Assembly: GCA_033032865.1 (NCBI GenBank)
Contig: JAWHQI010000040.1
Coordinates: 12,073,001-12,137,000 of the forward strand
Direction: 5' to 3'
Source: Dactylorhiza incarnata
Lineage: Eukaryota > Streptophyta > Magnoliopsida > Asparagales > Orchidaceae
Length of the DNA: 64,000 nucleotides
Below the pieces are notes generated by a model. It ran no database searches, had not been told where the DNA came from, and was given only the letters and a program-made list of their open reading frames with translations. Positions 24,765 through 35,457 of this stretch are shown here, in pieces (position 1 is the stretch's first letter; each line of letters starts with the position of its first letter). The translations under genes were made by a program, and so were the position numbers.

Positions 24765-25307
24765 GGGGGCGGCAACACTCCCAAGAGGGGTACACTAGAA
24801 TCCAGGAGCTCACTTGTTTGAGCTGCGGTCTCGAGTTTCCCGTCTTGCGAACTGTCTGACCGGCCGGCTTCTGCTTTCCTGCACTTGTAACCCACTGTAA
24901 CCGCTTCTTCTTAATCAAAGGAAATCTCGTCACAGGAGTGGCATTAGCCGTGACGGGTGAAGTCTGGCCTTGACCGCTGCAAGCGGTCTCGTTTTCTCCA
25001 CCTAAAAAGTAACCGGCAGCCTGCAGCCTCCGATTTCCTTCGGAGGTGCGATTTCGGACTGAACAGAATTTAGACCAGCAAGGACCAAGTCCAAGAAGAC
25101 AAGCCGCGGTCTCAAGTCGGAGACCGCCCGGGTGGCCTCAATGCCTTGGTCGCAGCATCTTCAGCCCATCTACGAGACAGACCGCAAGCGCAAGCCGCGC
25201 GGCTTCTTTATTTTCTCCTTTCTGTATCCCGTCACCGCCTGCCTGATTCTCCTGTACTCGGGCAGGCGGTCATCTTATCCCTGCCCGTTCGGGCAGGCCC
25301 CCGAGCT

Positions 25308-25315
25308 TATAAATA
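25308..25315 (+). promoter_or_regulatory. Second TATA box of Gypsy-2 LTR
   Basis: Same context as the box at 24757, in the duplicated unit and nearest to gag, so the likelier start for genomic RNA able to jump to the other LTR. Confidence 0.7.
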
Positions 25316-25668
25316 AGGGGCGGCAACACTCCCAATAGGGGCACACTCGAATCCAGGAGCTCACTTGTTTGAGCTGCGGTCTCGAGTTTCCTGTCTTGCG
25401 AACTGTCTGACCGGCCGGCTTCTGCTTTCCTGCACTTGTAACCCGCTGTAACCGCTTCTTCTTAATCAAAGGAAAGCTCATCACAGGAGTGGCATTCGCC
25501 GTGATGGGCGAAGTCTGGCCTTGACCGCTACTAGCGGTCTCGTTTTCTCCACCTAAAAAGTAATCGGCAGCCTGCAGCCTCCGATTTCCTTCGGAGGTGC
25601 GATTTCAGATTCAACAGAAACACGCGACCTTCAGATCGCGGATTGTCGGTGAAATCCTCTTTGCCATA

Positions 25669-27873
25669 ATGTCAGACCGCCAGTTCCCCCTTGGTGACCG
25701 CTCCGATCACAGTGAGGACACTTTGTGGGAAGCCTTGGAGCAATCCAGAAGAGAAGCCGAGCGGGCTCAGAGGGCGACTGATCAGCGGTTGGACGCAATC
25801 AGTCAGACTTTGGCCCTATTAACCGAGCGGTTAGTTCCACAGCAAACCGCGGTTAATCAGGCGGTGACTCCGGTTCCTCCTCCGCCTCCACCTTACCCAC
25901 TACCACAAGCCGCCAACCTCCAACCCCAGCAAGAAGGTTTTGCGGCCAGGCAAAACTTCTACCAGGAAGCCACGCACAGCATGCCGGCTCGAATCCTCGA
26001 TTTCCAGGGGGCGGCTTCTCATTCAGCCCGCCCGTCCTATCTGCCAGAAGGAGCAGCCCGCCTATCATATCCGCCTGAGGCCGCTGCTCACCCTTTCTAC
26101 CCGCCAGAAGCTGCTGCCCGGTCCTCTTACCAGGCGGCTTGTCCGCGAGTAGCCGCAGCTTCGGCGGCTTACTACCCTGCTCCTCTATATGAAGATATGG
26201 AAGAAACTTCTCCCTTCGTGGACGAAGTCCGAAGGGAGCTAGCCCCTAACAATTTTAGAGAGCCTCGTCTGCCAGCTTTCAGTGGGGAGACTGATCCCAC
26301 TGTTCATCTACAAGCCTTTGAATTAGCCATCGCTCTTAGGACCTTAACTGATGCGACTAAGTGCAAACTCCTTGTAACCTCCTTTGAAGGACAAGCAAGG
26401 GAGTGGTTTTATCGGCTGCACCCCAGATCGATCAGTTGTTTTGCTGAGCTACGAAGGGAGTTTTTGCTAAGATTCTCCACCTCAAGGAAGAGGAAAAGTG
26501 TCCCGACGACCCTTTTCGATATAAAGCAGTGAGAAGACGAAACGTGGGCCCGTTTCGTAGATCGCTTCCAGAAGGAGATCATGGAAGTCCAAAATGTTGA
26601 TCCAGAGCTGTATAGGGTTTCCCTCATCCATGGCTTGAGAGAGGGCCCCCTAAAATTTGAAGCAAATATAAGGGAGCCCAGGACTTATCAGGAAATGATA
26701 AGTTTGGCAAATATGTTCATTAGAGGAGAAAAGAGCAATCCAGGCTTTGTCGCAAAGCTAGTAAGCGACAAAGAGCAGTCCAATCCGTCCTTTCACCATC
26801 CGTCATCAAATCAGTCCCACTTCGAACCCCGTTCCCAAAGGGGAAGAAACTACAAAAATAAGCAACCATTCATGGGCCATCAACGGTTTCAAGATCAGAA
26901 ACCACCGTTGGCCATCGCACCCGCTCCATCTGTCCCTCTTCCGCAAATTATACCGGTATACCTGCCACAGTATGCCGCGCAGCCACCTCCAGTTGCTCTA
27001 GCCACCAAATATGATGACTCGCAAGATTCATTCACTCCACTTAATGTTACTATGGACGAAGTCGTCCAGATTCTCCAGAAGAGGCCAGATTTCAGAAGAC
27101 CCGCTCCTCTGAGATCGGATGTTCAAAATCGGAATCCGAACCTCTTCTGTGAATATCACAAGGAGGGAGGGCATCTCACTGAAAATTGTCGGGCCCTCCG
27201 CTTGCTGATAGAGAGGCTCCTGGGAGAAGGAAAGCTCCGAGGCCTAGTTCGGAAAGAGTCAACTGCTGAGCCAGCGACTGATAAGAAAAAAGAGAAAGAA
27301 ACAGTGGAAGTAACCTGGGAATGCGCCGACGTCGAAGACGCCGGCTGCTATGGAGACATCCATCCCTCCGCTGAATGCATTGAAGTCAATGATGTGGGTC
27401 CCTTGGGGGACATCTATTGTATACATGGAGGGGCTGGAGCAGAGTCATCTCGCAAATCCAGCATCGCGAGAGTTCTGAAGCAGGAAGTAGCAACCACTAC
27501 AAGTTCTCCCCCCGAAAGCACCATTGTCACCTTTGGTCAGGATGACCTTCCCCCCAATGCCAATCCTTTCGACGATGCGGTGGTCATCAATGCCGTCATC
27601 GAAAATTATACAGTCCACAAGATCTTGGTTGATACAGGCAGCTCCGTCAATCTCCTTTTCCGCCCAACTTTCGAAGCCCTGAAAACCGGAAAGCCTTTAC
27701 TTTCCACCGACGGGCCCCTCTTTGAATTTTCTGGGGAAAAGAAAGAAGTAGAGGGTTCAGTAAAGCTCCTAGTCTCTCTTGGAGGAGTGATAAAGCTAAT
27801 CAATTTCGTGGTGGTGGATGCCCCAAGCAACTACTGCGCCATCTTCGGAAGGCCGATTCTCAATGCATACTGA
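25669..27873 (+). pseudogene. Gypsy-2 gag and protease
   Basis: Start chosen at ATG 25669 (MSDRQFPLGDRSD); the frame is open further upstream to 25597, but that ATG lies inside the LTR. A Pro/Ala-rich linker is followed by the capsid domain (AFSGETDPTVHLQAFELAIAL, AREWFYRLHPRSI, FRREFLLRF-like), then a stop TGA at 26530 in frame. Gag continues (DRFQKEIMEV, GLREGPLKFEANI) to a Tat-type knuckle CEYHKEGGHLTENC near 27150. Protease: ILVDTGSSVNLLF with intact DTG (about 27630) and YCAIFGRPILNAY. A second TGA (27871) stands where Arg is expected, so gag-pol was one frame. Confidence 0.92.
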
Positions 27874-30800
27874 GCAGTAGTGTCCACCTTCCATCTTGCT
27901 CTTAAGTTTGCCGCCGAGGGAAGGCAGTATCGGGTTAGAAGTAACCCAAAGGTGGCTCGGGAGTGCTACGTCCGAACTGTCAACATGATCACCGACGTTT
28001 CACTTCCCAAGGCCACAGCTAAAATTCTGGAAATTGTTGAATCCTTAAGGGCTGCCGAGGAAGGAAAAGATCGAGAAGGGGCTCAACTGGAACCTGCCCA
28101 GGTGACCCAAGAGGTCCCTATTGCTGAAGGGGAAGAAAAGAAGCTGGTCATCAATGCTGAGTTGCTGGAAGAGGAAAAAGTGGAGCTGATCTCCTGCCTT
28201 TTGGAGAACCCGGATGTCTTCACCTGGTCAGCGGAGGACATGCCAGGAGTGGATCCGGACGTGGCTTGTCATCATCTGAACGTATCTCTCGAGTTCAAGC
28301 CCGTCCAGCAAAAGAAGAGAGAAGTGGCAACCAAGCTGGCGTTGCCCATCAGAGAGGAGGTTGCCAAACTCCTGAAAGCAGGCTTTATTTCTGAAATTCA
28401 ACATCCCACGTGGATGTCGAATGTTGTAATGGTTAAGAAATCTGGTGGGAAGTGGCGCATGTGCGTAGACTTCACTAAACTTAATAAAGCGTGTCCCAAA
28501 GATTGCTACCCTCTGCCTCAGATAGATGTCTTAGTTGATTCCACGGTTGGGTATGATTTTATGAGTTTTCTCGATGCTTTCTCTGGGTACCATCAAATTA
28601 AAATGCACAAACCTGATATCCCGCACACCTCATTTATCACAAACGATGGGTGTTACTGCTATCTCGTAATGCCCTTCGGTCTTAAAAATGCGGGCGCAAC
28701 ATATCAAAGAATGATGGATATCGTCTTTAAGCATCAAAAAGGCAGGAACCTCGAAGTTTACGTTGATGATCTCCTTCTGAAAAGTAAAACATTTTCATTA
28801 CACTTGAAAGACCTCGTAGAGACGTTCGCTACTCTACGGAGGTTCAAGTTAAAATTAAACCCATTGAAATGTGTGTTTGGGGCAAATAAAGGAAAGTTTC
28901 TCGGGCATCTCTTAACTCCTGATGGCCTTGCACCAAATCCAGATAAGGTGAAGGCCATCCTTGATATGACCCCTCCTCGAAATACCAAGGAAGTTCAGCA
29001 GCTTGGAGGAAGATTGGCAGGATTGAGCAGGTTTATCTCCAAATCCGGGGATAAAAGTGCCCCATTCTTTAAAATACTGCGGGGAGGATCAAAGTTTGAA
29101 TGGAACGAGGAGTGTACTTGGGCTTTCGAGCAGCTGAAAGTACAGTTGACTTCAACTCCGCTACTCCAAAGTCCCCGTGAGGGGGAAACATTATTCTTAT
29201 ATTTGGGAGTCGGCCCAGATGCGGTGAGTTCTGTCCTCGTTCGGGAAGAAAAGAAGAGTCAGTTCCCGATATATTATGTTAGCCACATTCTCAAAGATGC
29301 AGAAACTAGATATTCAATCTTGGAGAAACTAGCCTTGGCCTTAGTTATGTCTTCACGAAGGCTTCGTCCTTATTTCCAGGCTCATCCTGTCCAAGTGATT
29401 ATAGATCATCCTTTAAGAAATGTTCTTGAAAAGCCTGAGCATTCAGGGAGGTTGGCTAAATGGGCTATCGAACTAAGCGAATTTGAAATATCATACATCC
29501 CTCGAACAACAATCAAAACACAAATCTTGGCAGACTTCTTGGTGGATACAACAGAAACTAGTTCTGAGCAAGTGGGGCAATCTCCTTTAGCTTGGGTCAT
29601 CTATGTGGATGGGGCTTCTGGCAAAAACTCCGTGGGAGCCGGAGTAGTTTTAATCAGTCCAACTGGCATCAGGCTGGAACAATCTATCAAATTCTTCTTT
29701 TCAGTTACAAATAATCAGGCAGAATATGAAGCACTTTTGGCTGGGCTGAGACTTGAAAAAGAGCTGGGCATAGAACATGCACATGTTAGAACCGATTCAT
29801 TGGTAATGGCCTCTCAGGTCTTGGGGAATTATGAGACAAGAGAGCCAATTCTGAGGAAATATCTGCTGTTAGCCAAAAAGGAAATCGGAAGATTCAAGTC
29901 ATTCATCATCGAGCATATTCCAAGGACACAAAATGAGGAGGCAGATGAGTTGTCAAAGTTTGGTCTTCCATCCGGGGGAGTGACCTTTGAACTTTTTCAT
30001 CCGGCAACAGATGAAGCAGAACTCATGCAAATTGAACATAATCCTTCGTGGAAGGGCCCTTACGAGCTGTTTCTGTCAAAAGGGGAGTTCCATCATTCCA
30101 TCAAAGATAAAAGAAGATTCAGAAGGAAAGCGGCATACTATTATCTGATAGCAGGAGTTCTCTACAGGAAGACTTTGATCTCTCCCTCAGCACGATGTGT
30201 TTCCGAGGAAGAAATCCCAACCATACTTCAAGAAGTTCATTCCGGGGAATGTGGTAGCCATTCAGGAGCAAAGACTCTGGAGAAAAGAATCTTAAGGCAG
30301 GGATATTTCTGGCCGACCATGAGGAAGGATGCCGAAGCATTTGCAAAACGATGTGTTCAGTGCCAAAAGTTTGCCCCTCTCCAACATCTGCCAGCTCAGT
30401 CACTCAGATCAATAACTGCGCCATGGCCCTTCGCAGTGTGGGGGATGGATCTTATCGGACCCTTCCCGATAGCCAGCGGCCAGCGTCGCTTTATTATCGT
30501 AATGATTGATTACTTCAGCAAATGGATTGAGGCGAAGGCATTAGCAAGAACTACAACTCAAATTATCAGGAACTTCATCTGGGGAGAGATAGTCTGCCGA
30601 CATGGAATTCCGCTAGCAATTGTCACTGAAAATGGTCCACAATTTAACAATTCGGAGATGATAAACTTTTGCGATCAGGTGGGAATTGATCTTCAGTTTG
30701 CTTCGGTGCATCATCCAAGGACAAATGGTCAGGTAGAAGCAGCAAATCGATCGGGTGGGAATTGACAATGGTCCAGCAACTTCTGATGAAGAGGGTCTTG

Positions 30801-31319
30801 AATCAAAGAGGAAATTGGGCTGACCAACTCCCTTCCATCCTTTGGACTCTTCGTACCACTCCATCCTCAGCTACGGGGGAGACACCATTCAAATTATCCC
30901 ATGGATCGGAAGCTGTTGTTCCTGTAGAATTTGAGGTAGTCACTCCAAGAGTTATATATGCAAAGGCGGGAGGAGAAGCGTGGATATATGAAAATGACGA
31001 GGCTATCAAGTATAGTTTGGATTTGATCGAAGAACTTCAGGACGAGGCAACCATCAGACAGGATGAAGTTTAAAAGAGAATGGCGAAATACTTTGACAAG
31101 AATGTCAGAGTAAAACATTTCGCAGTCGGAGACGTTGTGCTAAAGAAAGTTGATGCAGCAGCCAGAGCAGGCAATGTTGGGAAGCTGAATCCTAATTGGG
31201 CTGGACCTTTCATCATCAAGGAAGTACTAAAAAGTGGGGCTTACCGCCTCCAGACGAGTGAAGGAGAAGACATCTCACGCACCTGGAGCGGTGACGATCT
31301 TAAACGGTTCTATCCTTAA
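27874..31319 (+). pseudogene. Gypsy-2 reverse transcriptase, RNase H, archaeal-type RNase H, integrase
   Basis: Continuous with the gag frame to 30765. RT: KSGGKWRMCVDFTKLNKACP, MSFLDAFSGYHQIKM (catalytic Asp), PFGLKNAGATYQRMMD, VYVDDLLLKSK. First RNase H, degraded in its Asp motif (LYLGVGPDAVSSVLV). Second, archaeal-type RNase H at 29590-29970 (IYVDGASGKNSVGAGVVLIS, NNQAEYEALLAGLRL, VRTDSLVMASQV), the Tat hallmark. Integrase: HSGECGSHSGAKTL...CVQCQ (HHCC), WGMDLIGPFP (Asp), IVTENGPQF (expected Asp is Glu), RTNGQVEAANR (Glu). A frameshift near 30755 and a TAA at 31071 (Gln expected) break the C-terminal part, which ends with WAGPFIIKEVLKSGAYRL at 31319. Confidence 0.95.
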
Positions 31320-31659
31320 AATGTCCTCTTTACTTTCCTGCATTTTTTTGGATATTTTAATAAGAAGCCACATACTGACACTTCTCCATGTCTGATGTTT
31401 CCTTTTTACACTTTCCCTATATATCAACCTCACTGAACCGCGGAGACATCGCCAAGTTCTGCTTGAACCCCCTCGGATTGTAGTCATTAGCGTAAAACCA
31501 TGAAGATCATGTGTAGCGGGGAGTTTTCGCACACGTGTAGTGGTAGCTTGCCAATTCCCGTGCGGTGGTCTTCGGAACCTTGGATCCCGGCTGATATCTG
31601 ACACACCCCTGCATCAAGGGAGGTCCGGGTGAATGTTGGCTCTGTCATGCCCCAAGAGG

Positions 31660-32100
31660 GATATAGTTACAGCTTTGATGATCTTTCTGAGGAAAGCAAT
31701 GTCGGTATAGCCTTCGCGGCATAACCACACCTGCCCAACTGATCATCTTAGTCTGTGACCATCGAATACTCCTAGGTACTCTCAAGCGATGCCTAAGTGG
31801 GATCCACAACTGGGTTGATCTTTCTGAGGAAAGCAATGTCGGTATAGCCTCCGCGGCATAACCACACCTGCCCAATTGATCAACTCGGCTTGTAGCCCTA
31901 GGCAAGAGAGCAGCTGAGTCGCTTACAGCCTTCATGACCACTTGAGGAAAGCAATGGTCGCCGCCTAGGCCCACCTGCCCACTTGGTCATCTAGGTCTGT
32001 ACTTGTCTTTTTTCTTTTCCTCTATAACTCTTATGACCATCTGAGGAAAGCAATGGCTGTCGCCTAGGCCCACCTGCCCATTTGGTCATCTGAGTTGTAG
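31660..32100 (+). repeat. Four tandem stem-loop units with covarying arms
   Basis: Units near 31667-31758, 31805-31894, 31923-32001 and 32022-32100. All keep the core TGAGGAAAGCAATG and, after a variable loop, CACCTGCCCA. Flanking arms differ but stay complementary: GATGATC/GATCATC (31677-31683 with 31741-31747), GTTGATC/GATCAAC (31814-31820 with 31878-31884), ATGACCA/TGGTCAT (31934-31940 with 31984-31990; 32033-32039 with 32083-32089). Outer arms pair too: TACAGCC/GG-CTGTA in unit 3 with one bulged T, CTATAACTC/GAGTTGTAG in unit 4 with one G-T pair. Tandem repeats in Tat 3' regions are known; the covarying pairing is read directly here. Confidence 0.75.
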
Positions 32101-32394
32101 CTTCTCTTTACCACATTACAGGGAATTATTCCATCTCATAGGGTCGTTTTTACCATATGAGAAGGAAACAACTTTTCAACAAGCATATCGCAGACTAGGC
32201 GGTTTGTATTTGAGCCTTGCGGTTTGAAATAAACAGGTATCAAAATTGTCAGGTAGCCTGATCGTGAGACCGATCGAATTTGGTAAAATAATATGAGGCT
32301 CTTCATAATCAAACAAAAGAATTTGCTCAGAATATATACAGATCGCTTGGGTTTATCCACCGATGACATTAATTGCGCGACCTACCAGCTGTTT

Positions 32395-32775
32395 TCTTAT
32401 GGCTTGATATTCCATATTGTGGAATAATTTTTGAAAATGCCAAGTTATGATCGCACGACTTGGTTATGTCAATTTCTTGTCCGAATTTCTGTTCGCCCGA
32501 GTTATATATATACCATACGGATATAGCAGTTAACTAATTATGTTCATGGGGAAATCTGAGTTATGTGAACCATCCGAATTAGATGCTAATCGCTCGGCCT
32601 GTCGATTATTTACTTATTATTTGGCATTCTCAATCTGGTGGAACAATTATGAAAAGCCAAGTTATAATCGCGCGCTTTGGTTACATTCAATTCCCCGATT
32701 GGGTTTCTATCCGCCCGAGTTATATATATAATTCGCACGGGTATATCTGTTGTTGATTATATTCACAAGCAATGT
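32395..32775. repeat. Degenerate 218-bp direct repeat, two units
   Basis: Unit 1 (about 32395-32560) and unit 2 (about 32615-32775) share GCCAAGTTAT(G/A)ATCGC, CTTGGTTA and CGCCCGAGTTATATATATA (32494 and 32712). Spacing 218. Confidence 0.6.
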
Positions 32776-33335
32776 CTTTCAAATTATAAGTCGTCTGAAT
32801 CAAAGTATTGACTGTTCAAACCGGTTGACTGCGTCTTTATGACTTGATATGTCTCATAAAAGTGATTATATCAGGCCGGGTAATGGCCGTGCGACTTATA
32901 ATCAAATATGAGGAGTCGTCAAATCAAACAAAATATGTTCAAACCGCATGGTCATGATTTCTCAGCAGCCTGAAGCTATTCTTGGTTATTATGAAGCATT
33001 CACAATAGGTTGAAGAGTTTCAATGTCCGACCGTTCAAATTATATATTCAAGTCGCACTAACTACGCATCAGAGTATCATAATTGATACTTCTTCGGAGT
33101 ATATTAAAAGCTCGCTTAATCTACATTGAAGACACAAGCCGCACGACCTAATTAAAGGAAAGAAGACCGCATCGAATGCAAGTAAGTTGCAGAAAAGCAA
33201 ACAACCAGACAGGTAGAAGCTTTCCATTTCATTTCCAAAATATCTTTACATTGATTTATGACCGACCGGCTAAACAAAATCAAGTCGTCGGTCATGCAAA
33301 AACAAAAAACAAATTTCAAAAATTACAAAAAAGAG

Positions 33336-35046
33336 CTATTCGTCCGGCTTGAGTTTCTTGGTCGCAGGAGAGCTTGAGTCTTCATCGCCAGTAATGTCCA
33401 CCTCAGGCGAATATCCTTTACTGGAAATGGAGGAACCCGAGGAGCTGCTACCCGAGCTACTCGAGCTACCTGAGCCGCCCGACCGGTGAGACCTAGACCG
33501 CCCGGTCTCATCGGAATCACTGGATCGTGTATCCGAGCCATCTTCTTTTTCAACTGCGGCGGGTTCTTTCTCGACTTCATCTCCATTGCTCTCTTCCTCA
33601 GTGCTACTGGATTCGACCTTGTCCTTCCCCTTGGCTCGGCGGGTTATTTCATTTAATTTGTCCTTCAGGCCGGGATAGAGATCCGGAAAGGTTGTGTCCT
33701 CGAAGCCGGCGGCCAGGCCGTCCCGATCTCGCAGGCGATTCAGAGCACCATCAATCCCTTTGGCTACATGTGGGAAGACCTCGTCTTGGAAATCCGGATT
33801 GTTCATATCATATTGATGCTATAAAAGGAAGGTAAGTATGAGCTGATACCAGTTGTTTATATGAAAGTGCCATAAAATGATTGGCCGCAAAGCCCCATGC
33901 GCCAGCCTGCGCGGCTACTCTGGAAAGTTCCTCTTCTGGAACCCTCTTCAGTCTCTTCAAAGTTTTTCGGCCATACATGGCAGCCCCGGCGGCTAACGCA
34001 TGCCGGCTAATCTTCTCACTCCCCCAGAATGGGAGAGCAGTGGATACTTGCACGCATTCACCATCCTTATGCAAAAGGACTGTCGGCTTACCATTAAGAT
34101 CGTGCGGGTTGCTGCAAGAGCGAAGAAACTCGAACTCGCCTGAAGAAGCCGGCCTCTCCTCTTCAGACCACTACGGGTCGGATTTCCTTTGTCGCTTCTC
34201 CCTCTGCGTCAGAACTGGAGCGGCCGGAGTAACCGGCTTGTTTAAGGGAACGACTGTGGCAGCTGCAGAAATTTGAAACTTAGAAGAACAGTCCGCGCGG
34301 TCACAAAATGACGAGTTAAGGAGAAACTTACTATCCTCAGGGCGGACATCCGCCAGCTCCGCAAACAATGGAATATAATGATTCACATCAAGTCGCTCGT
34401 TCTCCAGGGATTCGAAGATCTTTTGCTCAGCTTCTCCAAGCTTAACCGATTTGAAATCCGCCGCACTCTTCGTCTGCGGGTTGACCTGCAATAACCCTAG
34501 GGGGCCTTCAAACATAGCATACCGCTCGGACCAACTCGTAACCTTGTTCACAAGGTTGATAACTTTCATCCCCCGACATCCAAAATAAATATGACCTCAG
34601 AAAACGGAGGTCCCGACGTCCGGAGTAGACCGCACGGAAAAGAAGTTTCGAAACAAAGAAATCGAAAACCTAACTCGCTCTGATCGCAGATACGAGATAA
34701 AGCTATAAATAGAGGCAATGGAATTCGGCGGGAGTTGCCCGGGCACCACCCCGTAGTGATCGAAAATAGCGATGACTTCAAGGGGAGGAGGAAATCTGAA
34801 GCCATACTTGAAATGGTCAATAGGAATGGCAATTTTAGTGGAAGACGAGGAGTTTATCCGCTCGTCACGTAAAGGAAGCCGAACAGTTATGTTGCTATCA
34901 ACCATATATTCTTCAATAAAATCATTCAACTCGCTCTGAGTTAAGCGGCACAACTTATGATTGGCCGATCGGAAAGCGGAAGCCGCGTCAGTTCGGACCG
35001 CGTGAACTTTCTCAGACCGCGACGACTTTTGCTTAGCTCGCGCCAT
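33336..35046 (-). pseudogene. Gypsy-2 antisense gene B (Transposase_28-like, 'putative gypsy type transposon')
   Basis: Start at ATG 35046 (MARAKQKSSRSEK). Residues about 55-135 contain IPIDHFKYGFRFPPPLEVIAIFDHYGVVPGQLPPNSI, resembling the plant 'putative gypsy type transposon' domain (Pfam Transposase_28) by pattern. An in-frame TGA (34597) and TAG (34171) interrupt it. A consensus intron, GTAAGT...TTTCTGCAG, fits 34331-34263 (69 nt, phase kept). The frame then runs through PEEELSRVAAQAGAWGFAANHF and, after a shift or a very short intron near 33849-33819, NNPDFQDEVFPHVAKGIDGAL, ending acidic and Ser-rich at 33336. It opposes the element's own pol strand. Function unknown. Confidence 0.7.
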
Positions 35047-35457
35047 TTCAGAAAGTATGAATGGATCACCGTAATGGTTACTACTTATAGAGATAACGAT
35101 CTGCAAATAACAAAACTATGGCGCGGATATGACATTAAACCGCACGGATTATATCAAACAAGATGCACAGATAACAAGAATAAACAATGGCTTGCGCATA
35201 GGCAAGTCAGGTCGATTAAACAGAAACCTACAGTCAACATGTTAATGAAGTTCAACAAAAATCTCTAGCATTTAACGCCAGTCGCGCGACCTGCACATCA
35301 ATTCGGCATAAGACATTTCGGCATAAATTATACAGGTTATAAGCACATCAGAAGGTGCTAAAGGAAAATATTATCCAAAGTAAACCAAATCGTCAGATCA
35401 TCCCAAGAAGCGAATAAGAAAAGATTACAAACATAGTTCATGAAAGTTAAAAGCCGC

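Larger units (their letters stand above)
24125..25616 (+). repeat. Gypsy-2 left LTR with internal tandem duplication
   Basis: 1492 bp. U3 has imperfect repeats built on GCGGTCTC...GAGACCGC (24300-24570). The segment 24513-25071 is repeated at 25072-25616, so promoter, leader and LTR end are present twice: TATAAATA at 24757-24764 and 25308-25315, each preceded by the perfect palindrome CCTGCCCGTTCGGGCAGG. The first unit ends like the LTR end (GGACTGAACA). Confidence 0.92.
31320..33335. other. Gypsy-2 repeat-rich spacer between pol and antisense genes
   Basis: No credible ORF. Holds four tandem stem-loop units (31660-32100) and a degenerate 218-bp direct repeat (32395-32770). The rest is AT-rich with scattered CGCGCGACC / CCGCACGAC words. 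Confidence 0.7.

Noticed and set aside
24419..25338. ORFs of 66-146 codons within the Gypsy-2 LTR
   Set aside because: They arise from GC-rich repeats in U3 and the duplicated promoter unit and have no protein features.
31660..32100. Hammerhead or other known self-cleaving ribozyme in the stem-loop units
   Set aside because: The required CTGATGA and GAAA core arrangement is not present; GAGGAAAGCAATG does not fit, and no twister or HDV-like core was recognised.
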